Part shown: positions 8,088 to 16,915 of the stretch, one piece after another
How positions within the stretch are numbered: the stretch's first letter is position 1
Layout of the letters: every line of letters begins with the position of its first letter
Assembly (NCBI GenBank): GCA_964595575.1
Contig: CAZQRA010000010.1
Span: 4,902-68,901, forward strand
Direction of reading: 5' to 3'
Origin: PALSA-612 sp964595575
Lineage (GTDB): Bacteria > Actinomycetota > Thermoleophilia > Gaiellales > Gaiellaceae
DNA: 64,000 bases
Position numbers and translations under genes: made by a program
Notes under the pieces: model-generated
What the model saw: the letters and a program-made list of their open reading frames with translations, nothing else
What the model was told of the DNA's origin: nothing
Database searches by the model: none

Positions 8088-9217
8088 GGCGGAGGCTGCT
8101 CCTCGTCGGCCGCGATCGCTACCGGCTGCCCCTGGACGAGGCCGCCGAGCGACGGCTGGCAGCCTTGGCGGAGGCCTTCGACCTGCGGGTCGTGGCTCGG
8201 GCGCGGCCGGGCTCGGCCGGGGAGGCCGGAGCGCTCCGTCTCCTCCCTTCGTGGGGGCCTATGGATGGGCCCGGCTTCTACCTCCGCCTCCCCTTCGTCG
8301 TGGCCGGCGAGCTGCGCCGCTTTCGGCCGGAGGCGGTCCTCGTGCAAGGGGCCCACGAGACCGCGCTCGCCCTGCTCGGGCGCTCCCTCGCCGGGGCCTC
8401 CTCGCCCATCATCCTCGACCTCCACGGCGACTGGCGGGCCCCCACGCGGCTCTACGGCTCCTCACTGCGGAGGCTGCTCGATCCCGTGGCCGACCGGCTC
8501 GCCCTGTGGGGGCTGCGGCGGGCCGACGCCGTGAGGACGGTGTCTGCCTACACGACCCGCCTCGTGCGGGAGCTGGGCCGGGAGCCGGCGGCCGAGTTCC
8601 CCGCCTACATGGATTTCGCCGCCTTCGCCGATCGGCCCCCCCTCCCCCTCCCCGAGGAGCCCCGGGCCCTGTTCGTGGGCGTGCTCGAGCGGTACAAGGG
8701 CGTGGACGTCCTGGCCTCGGCCTGGCGGACGGTGGCGGCAAGGATCCCTGGGGCGAGCCTGCACGTGGTCGGCCGCGGCTCGCTTGCCCGGGTCGTCCGC
8801 CGGCTGGCGGAGGAGCTCCCCGGCCGGGTGCGATGGGACGAGGCCCTGCCCTCGTCCGAGGTCGCGCGGGCCCTCGACCGGGCCACCCTCCTCGTCCTCC
8901 CCTCCCGCTCGGAGGGGATGGGGCGGGTCCTCGTCGAGGCCTTCTGTCGGGGCCGCCCGGTGGTGGCCACCCGGGTAGGGGGCATCCTCGACGTGGTCGA
9001 GGAGGGAGCCCAGGGACTCCTCGTTCCCCCCTGCGATCCCGCCGCCCTGGCGGAGGCCCTCGTGGCCGTGCTCAGCGACCGAGCGCTGGCCGAGAGGCTG
9101 GCGGGGGAGGCAAGGGCCGCCGCCGGGCGCTGGATCGTGTCTCCTCAGGAGTTCGCCCGCCGCCTCGAGGCCCTGGTGGAGGCGGTGGTGTCGGGCCGCT
9201 CCTCCCGCCTAGACTAG
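8084..9217 (+). CDS. Glycosyltransferase (GT-B, family 4), second of a tandem paralogous pair
   Basis: The 377-residue product starts at GTG 8084, overlapping the previous stop. It repeats its neighbour's landmarks: VGRDRYRLPLDEAAERRLA, LDLHGDWRAPTRLYGSS, LFVGVLERYKGVDVLASAWR and LPSRSEGMGRVLVEAFCRGRPVV. The conserved catalytic region suggests that both copies are active, and the divergence suggests different acceptors or donors. The stop codon at 9215-9217 overlaps the -10 box of the next gene. Confidence 0.88.
   Translation: MRRRLLLVGRDRYRLPLDEAAERRLAALAEAFDLRVVARARPGSAGEAGALRLLPSWGPMDGPGFYLRLPFVVAGELRRFRPEAVLVQGAHETALALLGRSLAGASSPIILDLHGDWRAPTRLYGSSLRRLLDPVADRLALWGLRRADAVRTVSAYTTRLVRELGREPAAEFPAYMDFAAFADRPPLPLPEEPRALFVGVLERYKGVDVLASAWRTVAARIPGASLHVVGRGSLARVVRRLAEELPGRVRWDEALPSSEVARALDRATLLVLPSRSEGMGRVLVEAFCRGRPVVATRVGGILDVVEEGAQGLLVPPCDPAALAEALVAVLSDRALAERLAGEARAAAGRWIVSPQEFARRLEALVEAVVSGRSSRLD
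9210..9215 (+). promoter_or_regulatory. -10 box of a predicted leaderless promoter inside the operon
   Basis: TAGACT, then AGGCGC (six bases), then the GTG start at 9222. No Shine-Dalgarno is present, so the deacetylase could have its own leaderless transcript although it sits in a same-strand run. Confidence 0.6.
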
Positions 9218-9221
9218 GCGC

Positions 9222-10115
9222 GTGCGTGCCGAGACGCTGAAGCAGCTCCTCAAGAACGGCGTCTACAGGACGATCGGGGAGGCGGCCCGGGGCATGGGGG
9301 CCAAGGAGGGGGAGGACGGCCGGGCCCTGCGGGTGCTCATGTACCACAAGGTCAACGACCTCCCCGGGAACTCGCTCACCGTGCCCGTGTCCCTGTTCGA
9401 GGAGCAGATGGCCCAGCTCCGCGACCTCGGCTACGCGCCCGTGTCGCTGGCGGAGGTGCGGGCCTACTACCTCGAGGGAAGGCCGCTGCCGCCGAGGGCC
9501 GTCCTCATCACCTTCGACGACGGCTACCGCGATAACCTGGAGAACGCGGTGCCCATCCTGCGGCGCTACGGCTACCCAGCGGTGCTCTTCGCCCCCATCG
9601 GCTACCTGGGTAGCTCCCGCCCCCTGCCCCACGACGAGCACCTGGCCCGTCAGGGCATCGTCAATCCCACCCTCGACTGGTCGGAGCTGGCCGAGCTGGA
9701 GAGGGCCGGTATCCAGGTGGAGTCCCACGGCATCGGCCACCGGCCCCTGGCCGACCTGGAGGTCGATGAGGCAGCCCGCGAGATCGTCCTGTCCAAGCTG
9801 CGCCTGGAGGAGGCGTTGGGTCGGCCGGTGCGGGCCTTCGCCTACGTGAAGGGCTCGGAGGCCCACTATCGGCCTGTTCACCTCAGCCTCCTTCGCCAAG
9901 CCGGCTACGAGCTTGCCTTCACCTCCATCTCCGGGGCCAACGGCCCCGCCACCGATCCCCTCCAGCTCCACCGCTACAACGTGGAGCCCTACCCGGCCCG
10001 TACGTTCGAGCTGGTGCTGGCCGGAGCCTGCGACCTCATCGCCCTCAAGGACACCGTGGCCGGGACGCACGCCCGGCGCCTCTTCAACGCGGCTCTCGGC
10101 ACCTCCACCAAATGA
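9222..10115 (+). CDS. Polysaccharide deacetylase family protein (NodB homology)
   Basis: The 297-residue protein has the NodB landmarks VLMYHKV near residue 40, the metal/catalytic motif TFDDGYRDN (about residues 96-104) and SHGIGHRPL (about 168-176), whose histidines would bind the metal. The later part (FAYVKGSEAHYRPVHLSLLRQAGYELAFTSISG) fits the C-terminal barrel. No signal peptide is visible, so it may act in the cytoplasm on a glycan intermediate or be anchored through its N-terminus. Family knowledge predicts removal of N- or O-acetyl groups from sugars. Confidence 0.88.
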   Translation: MRAETLKQLLKNGVYRTIGEAARGMGAKEGEDGRALRVLMYHKVNDLPGNSLTVPVSLFEEQMAQLRDLGYAPVSLAEVRAYYLEGRPLPPRAVLITFDDGYRDNLENAVPILRRYGYPAVLFAPIGYLGSSRPLPHDEHLARQGIVNPTLDWSELAELERAGIQVESHGIGHRPLADLEVDEAAREIVLSKLRLEEALGRPVRAFAYVKGSEAHYRPVHLSLLRQAGYELAFTSISGANGPATDPLQLHRYNVEPYPARTFELVLAGACDLIALKDTVAGTHARRLFNAALGTSTK

Positions 10116-10993
10116 GGCCGTTCCAGCTCGTCCCCTACCTCCCTGGGCATCGGGAGGACTACCTGCGCCTGCTCCGTCAGGCGTGGGGCGAGGAGGCCAT
10201 GTCCGGCGCCGAGCTCGACTGGTGGTTCCAGGGCAACCCGGCCGGCAGCGTGGTGTCGGTGGCCACCCAGGAGGGGCGGGTGGTGGGGGTGGCCGCCCAC
10301 AGCCTGTGTCGAGCGGTGGTGAGGGGAAGGGAGCGGGTCATCTCGTTCTCGGTGCACGCCGCCACCGACCCGCGTGCCCGGGGTCAGGGGATCTTCACCG
10401 CTCTGGAGCGCCGCCACGAGGAGGAGGCGACCGCCCGGGGGGTCGCCTGCGCGCTCGCCTTCGCCAGCCCTCCCACCGCGCCTGTGTTCCTCGGTCGGCT
10501 GGGGTGGACGGAGATCGGGCGGCTGCGGATCTGGGCCCGGCCCGTCCTCAGGGACGCCGCCGCTCCGCCCTCCCAGCCCCTGGACGTGGACGGCGATGCC
10601 GCCGCGTCCTGGCCCAACCACGTGATCCGCGACGCCGCCTACCTCCGCTGGCGCTACCTCGACTCTCCCCGCGGCTACCGCGTCCTCCGCTCGCCCGGCG
10701 GGTACGCCGTCCTACGGCCGGCCAAGCGCCACAAGGCAAGGACGATAGCCGTGCTCTGCGACCTGGTGGCGCCCGCCGAGGAGGTTCCGCTCCTGCTCCG
10801 GCAGGCTGCCCGGGCAGCGAGAGCCCGGGTCCTCTTCGCCCTTCCCGGGCCGGGCGAGGGACGCGCCTTCCTGGCCAGCGGCTTCCTACCCACCCCCCTC
10901 ACCCTCCACCTGGTGGGCAAGGGGTTGGCCGAGCCCCTCGATGCCGAGCTCTCCTCCTGGAGGCTCACCCTGGGCGACACCGACTTCTTCTAG
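10112..10993 (+). CDS. GNAT-family N-acetyltransferase-like protein
   Basis: The start ATG overlaps the deacetylase stop (ATGA). The 293-residue protein has a GNAT acetyl-CoA pyrophosphate-binding motif in VHAATDPRARGQGIFTALERRHEEEA (R/Q-x2-G-x-G type) and the following FLGRLGWTEIGRLRIW. A second weakly similar half follows residue 170, as in Eis-like or FemAB-like double GNAT proteins. Coupled to a deacetylase, it may acylate an amino sugar, but this is context inference. Confidence 0.75.
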   Translation: MRPFQLVPYLPGHREDYLRLLRQAWGEEAMSGAELDWWFQGNPAGSVVSVATQEGRVVGVAAHSLCRAVVRGRERVISFSVHAATDPRARGQGIFTALERRHEEEATARGVACALAFASPPTAPVFLGRLGWTEIGRLRIWARPVLRDAAAPPSQPLDVDGDAAASWPNHVIRDAAYLRWRYLDSPRGYRVLRSPGGYAVLRPAKRHKARTIAVLCDLVAPAEEVPLLLRQAARAARARVLFALPGPGEGRAFLASGFLPTPLTLHLVGKGLAEPLDAELSSWRLTLGDTDFF

Positions 10994-11015
10994 TGGCGTC
11001 TACCAGGGATCGCTG

Positions 11016-12074
11016 ATGCCCGGCCGGCTCGTCTTCGTCACCCAGCAGGTCGACCCCGGCCACCCCGCCTTGGCCGCCACCATCCCCAAGATTCGGGCCC
11101 TCGCCGCCCGAGTGGACGAGGTCGTGGTGGTCGCCGACCGCGTCCTGGCGGGCTCGCTGCCCGACAACTGTCGCAGCCTCAGCTTCGCCGCCCGCACCAG
11201 GGCAGGGCGGGGGACACGCTTCCAGGCCGCCCTCCTCGGCGAGCTCCTCCGTCGGCCGAGGCCGGTGGCAGTCGTCTGCCACATGTGCCCCATCTACGCC
11301 GTCCTGGCCGCTCCTCTCGCCCGCCCGGCCGGGGTGCCGGTACTCCTCTGGTTCACGCACTGGAAGCGGACGCGCCTGCTGCAGGTGGCGGAGCGGCTGG
11401 CGACGGCCATCGTGAGCGTCGACCGGCGCTCGGTCCCCCTCGCCTCCAGCAAGGTGGTGGCTATCGGTCACGGGATCGACCTGGACGAGTTTCCCTGTCG
11501 ACCGCCGGGACAGCGGGCGCCCGACTTCCGAGTGGTCGCTCTCGGCCGCTACTCCCCGGCCAAGGGGCTGGCCGTGGTCATTCGCGGCCTCGCCTTGGCG
11601 CTCGCCCGTGGCCTCGACCTCCGTCTGGAGGTGTACGGGCCGGCGCTCAACGCCGCCGAGCGGGCCCACCGCCAGGAGCTGGAGCGCCTCGTCTCCGAGC
11701 TGGGGCTGAGGGGCCGCGTCCGCCTGGACGCGGCCGTGCTCCGCTCCCAGGTACCCGAGATCTTCCGCCGGGCCGACTGCTTGGTCAACAACATGGAGGC
11801 GGGGTCCCCGGACAAGATCGTGTACGAGGCGGCGGCCGCCTGCCTCCCGGTGGTGGCCTCGAACCCCGTCTTCGACGAGCTCCTGGACGGGTTGCCGCTT
11901 GCGCTTCGCTTCCCCCGCCACGATCCCGGGGCGCTGGCCGACCGGCTGGCCGCTCTCGCTGCCTGCGACCCGGCCGAGCGCCACCTCCTCGGCCAGGCGC
12001 TACGGCGGCGGGTGGAGGAGCGCCACTCCGTCGAGGGCTGGGCCGAGCGTATCCTCGAGGCGGCTTGGGCATGA
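11016..12074 (+). CDS. Glycosyltransferase family 4 (GT-B)
   Basis: The 352-residue protein has FVTQQVDPGHPALAATIPKI at the N-terminus and ALGRYSPAKGLAVVIRGLALA in the donor domain. It ends with a less usual catalytic segment, NNMEAGSPDKIVYEAAAACLPVVAS, where GSPDKIVYEA takes the place of the common EGFGLPVLEA. The ATG at 11016 follows AGGGATCGCT at 22 bases after the previous stop. The atypical motif suggests a distinct GT4 subgroup; substrate unknown. Confidence 0.82.
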   Translation: MPGRLVFVTQQVDPGHPALAATIPKIRALAARVDEVVVVADRVLAGSLPDNCRSLSFAARTRAGRGTRFQAALLGELLRRPRPVAVVCHMCPIYAVLAAPLARPAGVPVLLWFTHWKRTRLLQVAERLATAIVSVDRRSVPLASSKVVAIGHGIDLDEFPCRPPGQRAPDFRVVALGRYSPAKGLAVVIRGLALALARGLDLRLEVYGPALNAAERAHRQELERLVSELGLRGRVRLDAAVLRSQVPEIFRRADCLVNNMEAGSPDKIVYEAAAACLPVVASNPVFDELLDGLPLALRFPRHDPGALADRLAALAACDPAERHLLGQALRRRVEERHSVEGWAERILEAAWA

Positions 12075-13234
12075 CGGGCGGCGGCGTCAAGGTGCTCCAC
12101 CTGCAGAAGGTGGCGGGGATCTCGGGATCGGAGGCCCACCTCTTATCGCTCCTTCCCCAGCTTCGAGAGCGGGGCTGGGACGCACGGCTCCTCATGCTCC
12201 ACGAGCACGAGCCGGGGGCCTGGGAGTTCGCCGGGGCCCTCGCCGAGCGAGGCGTGCCCCTGGAGGCCATCCCCGTGTCCGGCGACGTCGACCCGGTGGC
12301 CTTCCTCCGCCTCGTCTCCTACCTGGCCCGGGAGCGGCCTCGGATTCTCCATACCCACCTCGTCCACGCCGACGCCTACGGCCAGATCGCCGGCACCCTG
12401 GCCGCCGTCCCCGTCCGTGTCTCCACCAAGCACGGCTTCAACGAGTTTCGGGAAGGCCGCCTGTTCGCGCTCGCCGACCGGGGGGTGGCCGGCCTCGCCC
12501 ACGTCCACATCGCCATCTCGCGCGGGCTCGCCCGCTACCTGGCCCAGACGGAGGGGTTCCAGGAAGTCGGGTTCGAGATCGTCCACTACGGGATCCGACC
12601 GGGGCGGGAGCCCTCGCCCTACCGGGGGAGGGAGCCGCGGCTCCTCTGCGTGGGCCGCCTGATCCCGATCAAGGGCCACATCGTCCTCCTCCGCGCCTTC
12701 GCCCTGGCCAAGCGGGAGGTTCCCTCCCTAGCCTTGGACATCGCCGGCCGGGGGCCGCTTGAGCCGACCCTGAAGGCGCTCGCCCGCGAGCTCGGGGTCG
12801 CCGAGTCGGTGCGCTTCCTCGGCTACGTCTCCCCCGTGCAGCGGGCGATCGAGGAGGCGGCCATCGTGGTCGTCCCCTCCATGGGCGAGGGGTTCGGGAT
12901 GGTGGCCCTGGAGGCCATGGAGCGGGCTCGGCCGGTGATCGCGGCCGGCATCGGCGGCCTGGGCGAGCTCGTCCGCCACGGGGAGACCGGCCTTCTGGTG
13001 GAGCCGGGGGAGGCAGAGCCGCTGGCCTCGGCCATCGTCGAGCTCGCCTCCCGGCCGGAGCGGGCGGCGGCCATGGGCCTCGCCGGCCGGCGCCGGGCAC
13101 TGTCCGAGTTCCGGGAGGAGCGCTGCGTCGATCGGGTCGAGATCCTCTACCGGGCGGCCCTGGCCGGCCGCGACGGGTACAGGCGAGGCCGCGGGATCGC
13201 TCAGCCTCGGGGCCGGGCGAGCACGCGCTCGTAG
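12071..13234 (+). CDS. Glycosyltransferase family 4 (GT-B)
   Basis: The 387-residue protein starts at an ATG overlapping the previous stop. Landmarks are LHLQKVAGISGSEAHLLSLLP, ILHTHLVHADAYGQIAG, LCVGRLIPIKGHIVLLRAFA and VVVPSMGEGFGMVALEAMERARPVIA. It shares the HTHLVHAD motif and overall shape with the convergent gene at 13201-14298, so the two are relatives on opposite strands. Its last 34 bases overlap that gene's 3' end. The basic tail after residue 365 looks like read-through beyond the fold. Confidence 0.87.
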   Translation: MTGGGVKVLHLQKVAGISGSEAHLLSLLPQLRERGWDARLLMLHEHEPGAWEFAGALAERGVPLEAIPVSGDVDPVAFLRLVSYLARERPRILHTHLVHADAYGQIAGTLAAVPVRVSTKHGFNEFREGRLFALADRGVAGLAHVHIAISRGLARYLAQTEGFQEVGFEIVHYGIRPGREPSPYRGREPRLLCVGRLIPIKGHIVLLRAFALAKREVPSLALDIAGRGPLEPTLKALARELGVAESVRFLGYVSPVQRAIEEAAIVVVPSMGEGFGMVALEAMERARPVIAAGIGGLGELVRHGETGLLVEPGEAEPLASAIVELASRPERAAAMGLAGRRRALSEFREERCVDRVEILYRAALAGRDGYRRGRGIAQPRGRASTRS

Positions 13235-14298
13235 ACGCCCACGGTGCCCTCCGCCATGCGGGCCACCGTGAGCTCGCGGCGGGCCCGCTCCCGGCCGGCC
13301 TGCCCGTAGCGGGCGGCCAGCTCGGGGTCGGCGAGGAGCCGGTCCAACGCCTCGGCCAAGGCCTCCGGGTCGTCAGGAGGAACCAGGATCCCGGTCTTGC
13401 CATCGACGACCAGCTCGGGGGCCGACCCGGCCCGGGAGGCCACCACCGGTCGTCCCGCCAGCATCGCCTCCAGCATGGCCAGCCCGAACCCCTCCCACCG
13501 GGCGGGGTGGACGACCACCTCGGCGCGATGGTACCAGGAGGCCACGTCCCCCACTCTTCCCGGGAGGAAGAGGGCCCCGTCCACACCGAGCCCCCCGGCC
13601 AGGCGCTCGAGGCGCGGACGCTCCGGTCCCTCGCCGAGGACGACGAGGACCGCCTGCGGCTGCGACCGGCGCAGCCGGGCGAGAGCCCGAATCGCGGTGT
13701 CCACCCCCTTCTGGGGAGCGAGGCGACAGACGCAGAGGAGGAGGCGAGCGTCGGCGGGGAGATCGAGGGCGGGGCCCTCTCCCCACGGTCGGGGCAGCCG
13801 GTCGAGGCCGTAGGGAACGACCTCGATCTTGGCGGCAGGGAGGCCCACCCGTCGCACGAGGAAGTCCTGGAGAGCCCGGCTGATGGCGATGAGGCAGTCG
13901 GCGCGGCGGGCGAGGGCCCGCTCCAGGTAGCGGAAGGGTCCCGCCCGGAAGGGGTCGGGGTTGTGCTTCGTCGACACCAGGCGAGGGCCGCGGGCGAGCG
14001 CCCCGTACACGTCGGCGTGGACGAGGTGGGTGTGCACGATGTGGGGGCGAAGGGTCCTGAGGAGGCGGGGAAGGCGGAGCGCGAGCAGGGGATCGAGGTC
14101 GCGGGGACAGGGAAGGCGGGCGAAGCGAACGCCGCTCCTCGCCAACTCGGCGTAGAAGGGATCGGGGTCGCCGGCGGGGTCGTCCAAGCCGACGAGCATC
14201 GCCTCCACCCCCCGCTCGACCAGGGCGGGAAGGAGGGCGAGGAGGTGGCGCTCTGAGCCCCCGATCCCCCGCAGGCGGTGGACGTGGACGACCCTCAC
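13201..14298 (-). CDS. Glycosyltransferase family 4 (GT-B)
   Basis: The 365-residue protein shows VHVHRLRGIGGSERHLLALLP, IVHTHLVHADVYGALARG, LLCVCRLAPQKGVDTAIRAL and VVVHPARWEGFGLAMLEAMLAGRPVVA. It therefore has both GT-B domains and the E-x7-E motif. The GTG start at 14298 is 18 bases downstream of the asnB stop, so the two form an operon. The sequence is close to the gene at 12071, consistent with an inverted duplication. Confidence 0.88.
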   Translation of the reverse strand: MRVVHVHRLRGIGGSERHLLALLPALVERGVEAMLVGLDDPAGDPDPFYAELARSGVRFARLPCPRDLDPLLALRLPRLLRTLRPHIVHTHLVHADVYGALARGPRLVSTKHNPDPFRAGPFRYLERALARRADCLIAISRALQDFLVRRVGLPAAKIEVVPYGLDRLPRPWGEGPALDLPADARLLLCVCRLAPQKGVDTAIRALARLRRSQPQAVLVVLGEGPERPRLERLAGGLGVDGALFLPGRVGDVASWYHRAEVVVHPARWEGFGLAMLEAMLAGRPVVASRAGSAPELVVDGKTGILVPPDDPEALAEALDRLLADPELAARYGQAGRERARRELTVARMAEGTVGVYERVLARPRG

Positions 14299-14316
14299 CG
14301 GTCTCGTCCTCCGCCG

Positions 14317-16176
14317 CTAGCGGGAGAGAAGGAGGGCGGGGGCTCTCGCGTCCACGTGGGTCCGCTGCCACAGCTCGAGCATGAGGAGGCACCACAGGCG
14401 TTGGCCGTGGTCCACGCGCCCGGACAGGTGCTCCTCGAGGAGCCGCTCCACCGCCTGGGGTCGGAGCTGGCCCCGGCGGCGGGCCCCCTCGAGCAGGAGG
14501 TCGCCTGCCATCTCCCGCAGCTCGCCTCGAAACCAGTCGGAGAGGGGAACGCCGAAGCCCGCCTTCCGCCGCTCCACGATCGGCGGCGGTAGGTCGACGG
14601 CGAAGGCCCGGCGGAGAGCCTCCTTGCCCCGCCCGCCCCGCACCTTGAGCGAGTCGGGGAGCGACACCCCGACCTCGAGCACCTCCCAGTCGAGGAAGGG
14701 GGAGCGGAGCTCCAGGGAGTGAGCCATGGAGGCGAGGTCGGCCTTGAGGAGGAGGTCGTCGGGGAGGTAGCGGGAGAGGTCGAGGAGCTGGAGGCCGCTG
14801 AGACCGGGGCGAGGCGGAGGGCCGAGGAGGGAGGCGGCGGGAGCAGGCTCGGGGACGAGCTCGGGCGACAGGAGCTCCCGGCGCCAGGCGAGCGGGAACA
14901 CCTCGACCAAGCGGGCGTAGCGCTCCTGGCGGGGGGAGGCGGCGGCGCCCAGGAAGCGGGCCAGGCGGGCCCTGCCGGAGCGCCGCTCTCCGCCGGGGAA
15001 GGAGAGCGCCGCGGCGGCCAGGCCGATCCCCGGCAGGGCGACGCGTCCTGCCAGCTCGTGGGCCCGGTAGCGCTCGTAGCCGCAGAAGGCCTCGTCGCCT
15101 CCGTCTCCGGTCAGCGCCACCGTCACCCGCCTGCGGGCTGCCTCGCACACGAGGAAGAGGGGCAAGACCGCGTCGTCGCCCAACGGCTCGTCCAAGCAGG
15201 CGGCCAGTCGGGGGAGCGTCTCGGCCACGTCCGGCTCCAGCACCACCTCCTCGTGGTGGCAGCCGTAACGCTCCGCCACCGACCTGGCGTAGCGGCGCTC
15301 GTCGTAGCGCCGGTCGGCGAAGCCGACCGTGAACGTACGCACGGGGCGGCTGGAGACCTGGGCCATGGCTGCCACCACCACGCTCGAGTCGAGACCGCCG
15401 GAGAGGAGCGCGCCCAAGGGCACGTCGGCCAGCAGCCGCCGGCGAACGGCGGCGAGCACGCGCTCCCGCACGAGCGCGATCCACTCCTCCTCGGCCCGCG
15501 GAGGGAGAGGCTCGAGCTGGGCGTAGCGCTCCAGCCTGAGCGATCCCCCCTGGGCCACGAGCAGGTGCGCCGGGGGGAGCTTGTGGATGCCCCGTAGCCC
15601 GGTACCGGAGGGCACGTAGCCCAGGGCGAGGAAGGCGTCGATGGCGGCGGGGTCGACCTCGGCGCGGAGGCCGGGGAGCCGGAGGAGGGCCTTGACCTCG
15701 GAGGCGAAGGCGAGTCCCCCGTCCCCGAGCTGGGTGTAGAGGAGCGGCTTCTTTCCCACCCGATCGCGGGCGAGGACGAGCCGCTCCCGGCGGGCGTCGA
15801 AGAGGGCGATGGCGAACATCCCCGACAGACGGCGCACGAAGGCAAGGCCGTGCTCCTCGTAGAGGTGGGGGATGACCGCCGTGTCCCCGCTACCCCGAAC
15901 GTCGTGCCCCTTGGCCAGGAGCTCCCGGCGAAGCTCAGGGAAGTTGTAGATCTCGCCGTTGAAGACGCAGGCCACCGCTCCGTCCTCGCTGGTCACGGGC
16001 TGGAGCCCGCCGGGCAGGTCGATCACGCGCAGGCGCCTACTGCCGAGAGCGCAGGGACCGAGGGCCAGGGCGCCGCCCTCGTCGGGGCCGCGGTGGACGA
16101 GGGCCTCGGCCATGAGCTCGACCAGGGCCGGGTCGGGCTTCCCCGTCCCTGCTAGGAATCCGCAGATGCCGCACAC
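14317..16176 (-). CDS. asnB: Asparagine synthase (glutamine-hydrolysing)-like amidotransferase
   Basis: The start chosen is the GTG at 16174-16176, because class II glutamine amidotransferases need Cys directly after the initiator and the next codon is TGC (CGICGF). The 619-residue product has the N-terminal glutaminase domain (RGPDEGG, NGEIYNFPELR). Its C-terminal synthetase domain carries the ATP PP-loop SGGLDSSVV and LTGDGGDEAFCGYERY. In polysaccharide loci this family often amidates sugar carboxyls or other acceptors rather than making free asparagine; either role is possible here. Its 5' end overlaps the divergent gene at 16166 by 11 bases. Confidence 0.9.
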   Translation of the reverse strand: MCGICGFLAGTGKPDPALVELMAEALVHRGPDEGGALALGPCALGSRRLRVIDLPGGLQPVTSEDGAVACVFNGEIYNFPELRRELLAKGHDVRGSGDTAVIPHLYEEHGLAFVRRLSGMFAIALFDARRERLVLARDRVGKKPLLYTQLGDGGLAFASEVKALLRLPGLRAEVDPAAIDAFLALGYVPSGTGLRGIHKLPPAHLLVAQGGSLRLERYAQLEPLPPRAEEEWIALVRERVLAAVRRRLLADVPLGALLSGGLDSSVVVAAMAQVSSRPVRTFTVGFADRRYDERRYARSVAERYGCHHEEVVLEPDVAETLPRLAACLDEPLGDDAVLPLFLVCEAARRRVTVALTGDGGDEAFCGYERYRAHELAGRVALPGIGLAAAALSFPGGERRSGRARLARFLGAAASPRQERYARLVEVFPLAWRRELLSPELVPEPAPAASLLGPPPRPGLSGLQLLDLSRYLPDDLLLKADLASMAHSLELRSPFLDWEVLEVGVSLPDSLKVRGGRGKEALRRAFAVDLPPPIVERRKAGFGVPLSDWFRGELREMAGDLLLEGARRRGQLRPQAVERLLEEHLSGRVDHGQRLWCLLMLELWQRTHVDARAPALLLSR

Positions 16177-16915
16177 CGAGGGCAAACGGTACGCGGTCCC
16201 CGCCGCCTTCGTCTCCTGCCACGTGGAGCGGCTGCTCGACGACCGCTGCTACGCCTTCCTCCGCCGCCTCGTCGAGGCACGGCCGGGCGGCTTTGCCGTG
16301 GCCTGCCTCCTCCGCCCTCCCGACCCCGAGGCGGGGGAGAGCGAGGAGCGCTGGCTGGAGCGGGCGCGGGCCCTGGCTGCGCTCTCTCCCATCGGCCACC
16401 ACACCCACTTCGTGTCGGCCACCCACGCCCGGCCGGCCCGGCCTGGGCGCGAGCACGCCGAACGCGTGCGACGGGAGGCCGCCTGGCTGCGGGCGCACGG
16501 TCTTGCCCCGCGTCTCTTCTGCGGCGGTGGCTGGTACATGGACGAGGCGGTGGCGACCGCCCTGGCGGAGCTCGGCTACGTCGACTGCACCGCCACCTCC
16601 TTCCGGCCCCGCTACTTGAGCGACGAGGCGCCGCGTCTCGAGCTCCCGTACCCCGCTTGGCTTGGCCTGCCGGCGGGGCGCCGGTTGCTCGAGCTCCCCA
16701 GCACCCACTCCCTGGGCATGGGGGCCGGGGCCGTGCTCGCTCCCTTGCCCGCCTACGTGCACCTCTACTTCCACGACACCGATCTCCTCTCCCCGGGGCG
16801 GCGGGCGGCGCTCCGTGTCGCCCTGGCCCTCCTCGGCCGCCGGCGACCGATCACCTCCCTGGAGGCGATCGAGCCGCTCGTCGAGCGCGACTTCAGCCAG
16901 GTTTCCAGGCCCTGA
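16166..16915 (+). CDS. Polysaccharide deacetylase-like (NodB-fold) protein
   Basis: The 249-residue protein begins MPHTEGKRYAVPAAFVSCHVERLLDD. It contains HHTHFVSATHA (a histidine cluster), CGGGWYMDEAVATALAELGYVDCTA and LELPSTHSLGM, followed by LHLYFHDTDLL near the end. This matches a carbohydrate-esterase-4-like barrel in which the canonical TFDDG has been replaced, so activity is uncertain. The ATG at 16166 is six bases after an AGGAAT box, again suggesting a leaderless mRNA. The 3' end overlaps the convergent methyltransferase by 23 bases. Confidence 0.7.
   Translation: MPHTEGKRYAVPAAFVSCHVERLLDDRCYAFLRRLVEARPGGFAVACLLRPPDPEAGESEERWLERARALAALSPIGHHTHFVSATHARPARPGREHAERVRREAAWLRAHGLAPRLFCGGGWYMDEAVATALAELGYVDCTATSFRPRYLSDEAPRLELPYPAWLGLPAGRRLLELPSTHSLGMGAGAVLAPLPAYVHLYFHDTDLLSPGRRAALRVALALLGRRRPITSLEAIEPLVERDFSQVSRP
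16186..16191 (-). promoter_or_regulatory. -10 box for asnB, inside the opposing coding region
   Basis: On the minus strand TACCGT is followed by nine bases and then the GTG start at 16176. The predicted leader is only two or three bases. The box lies within the first codons of the divergent plus-strand gene. Confidence 0.5.
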
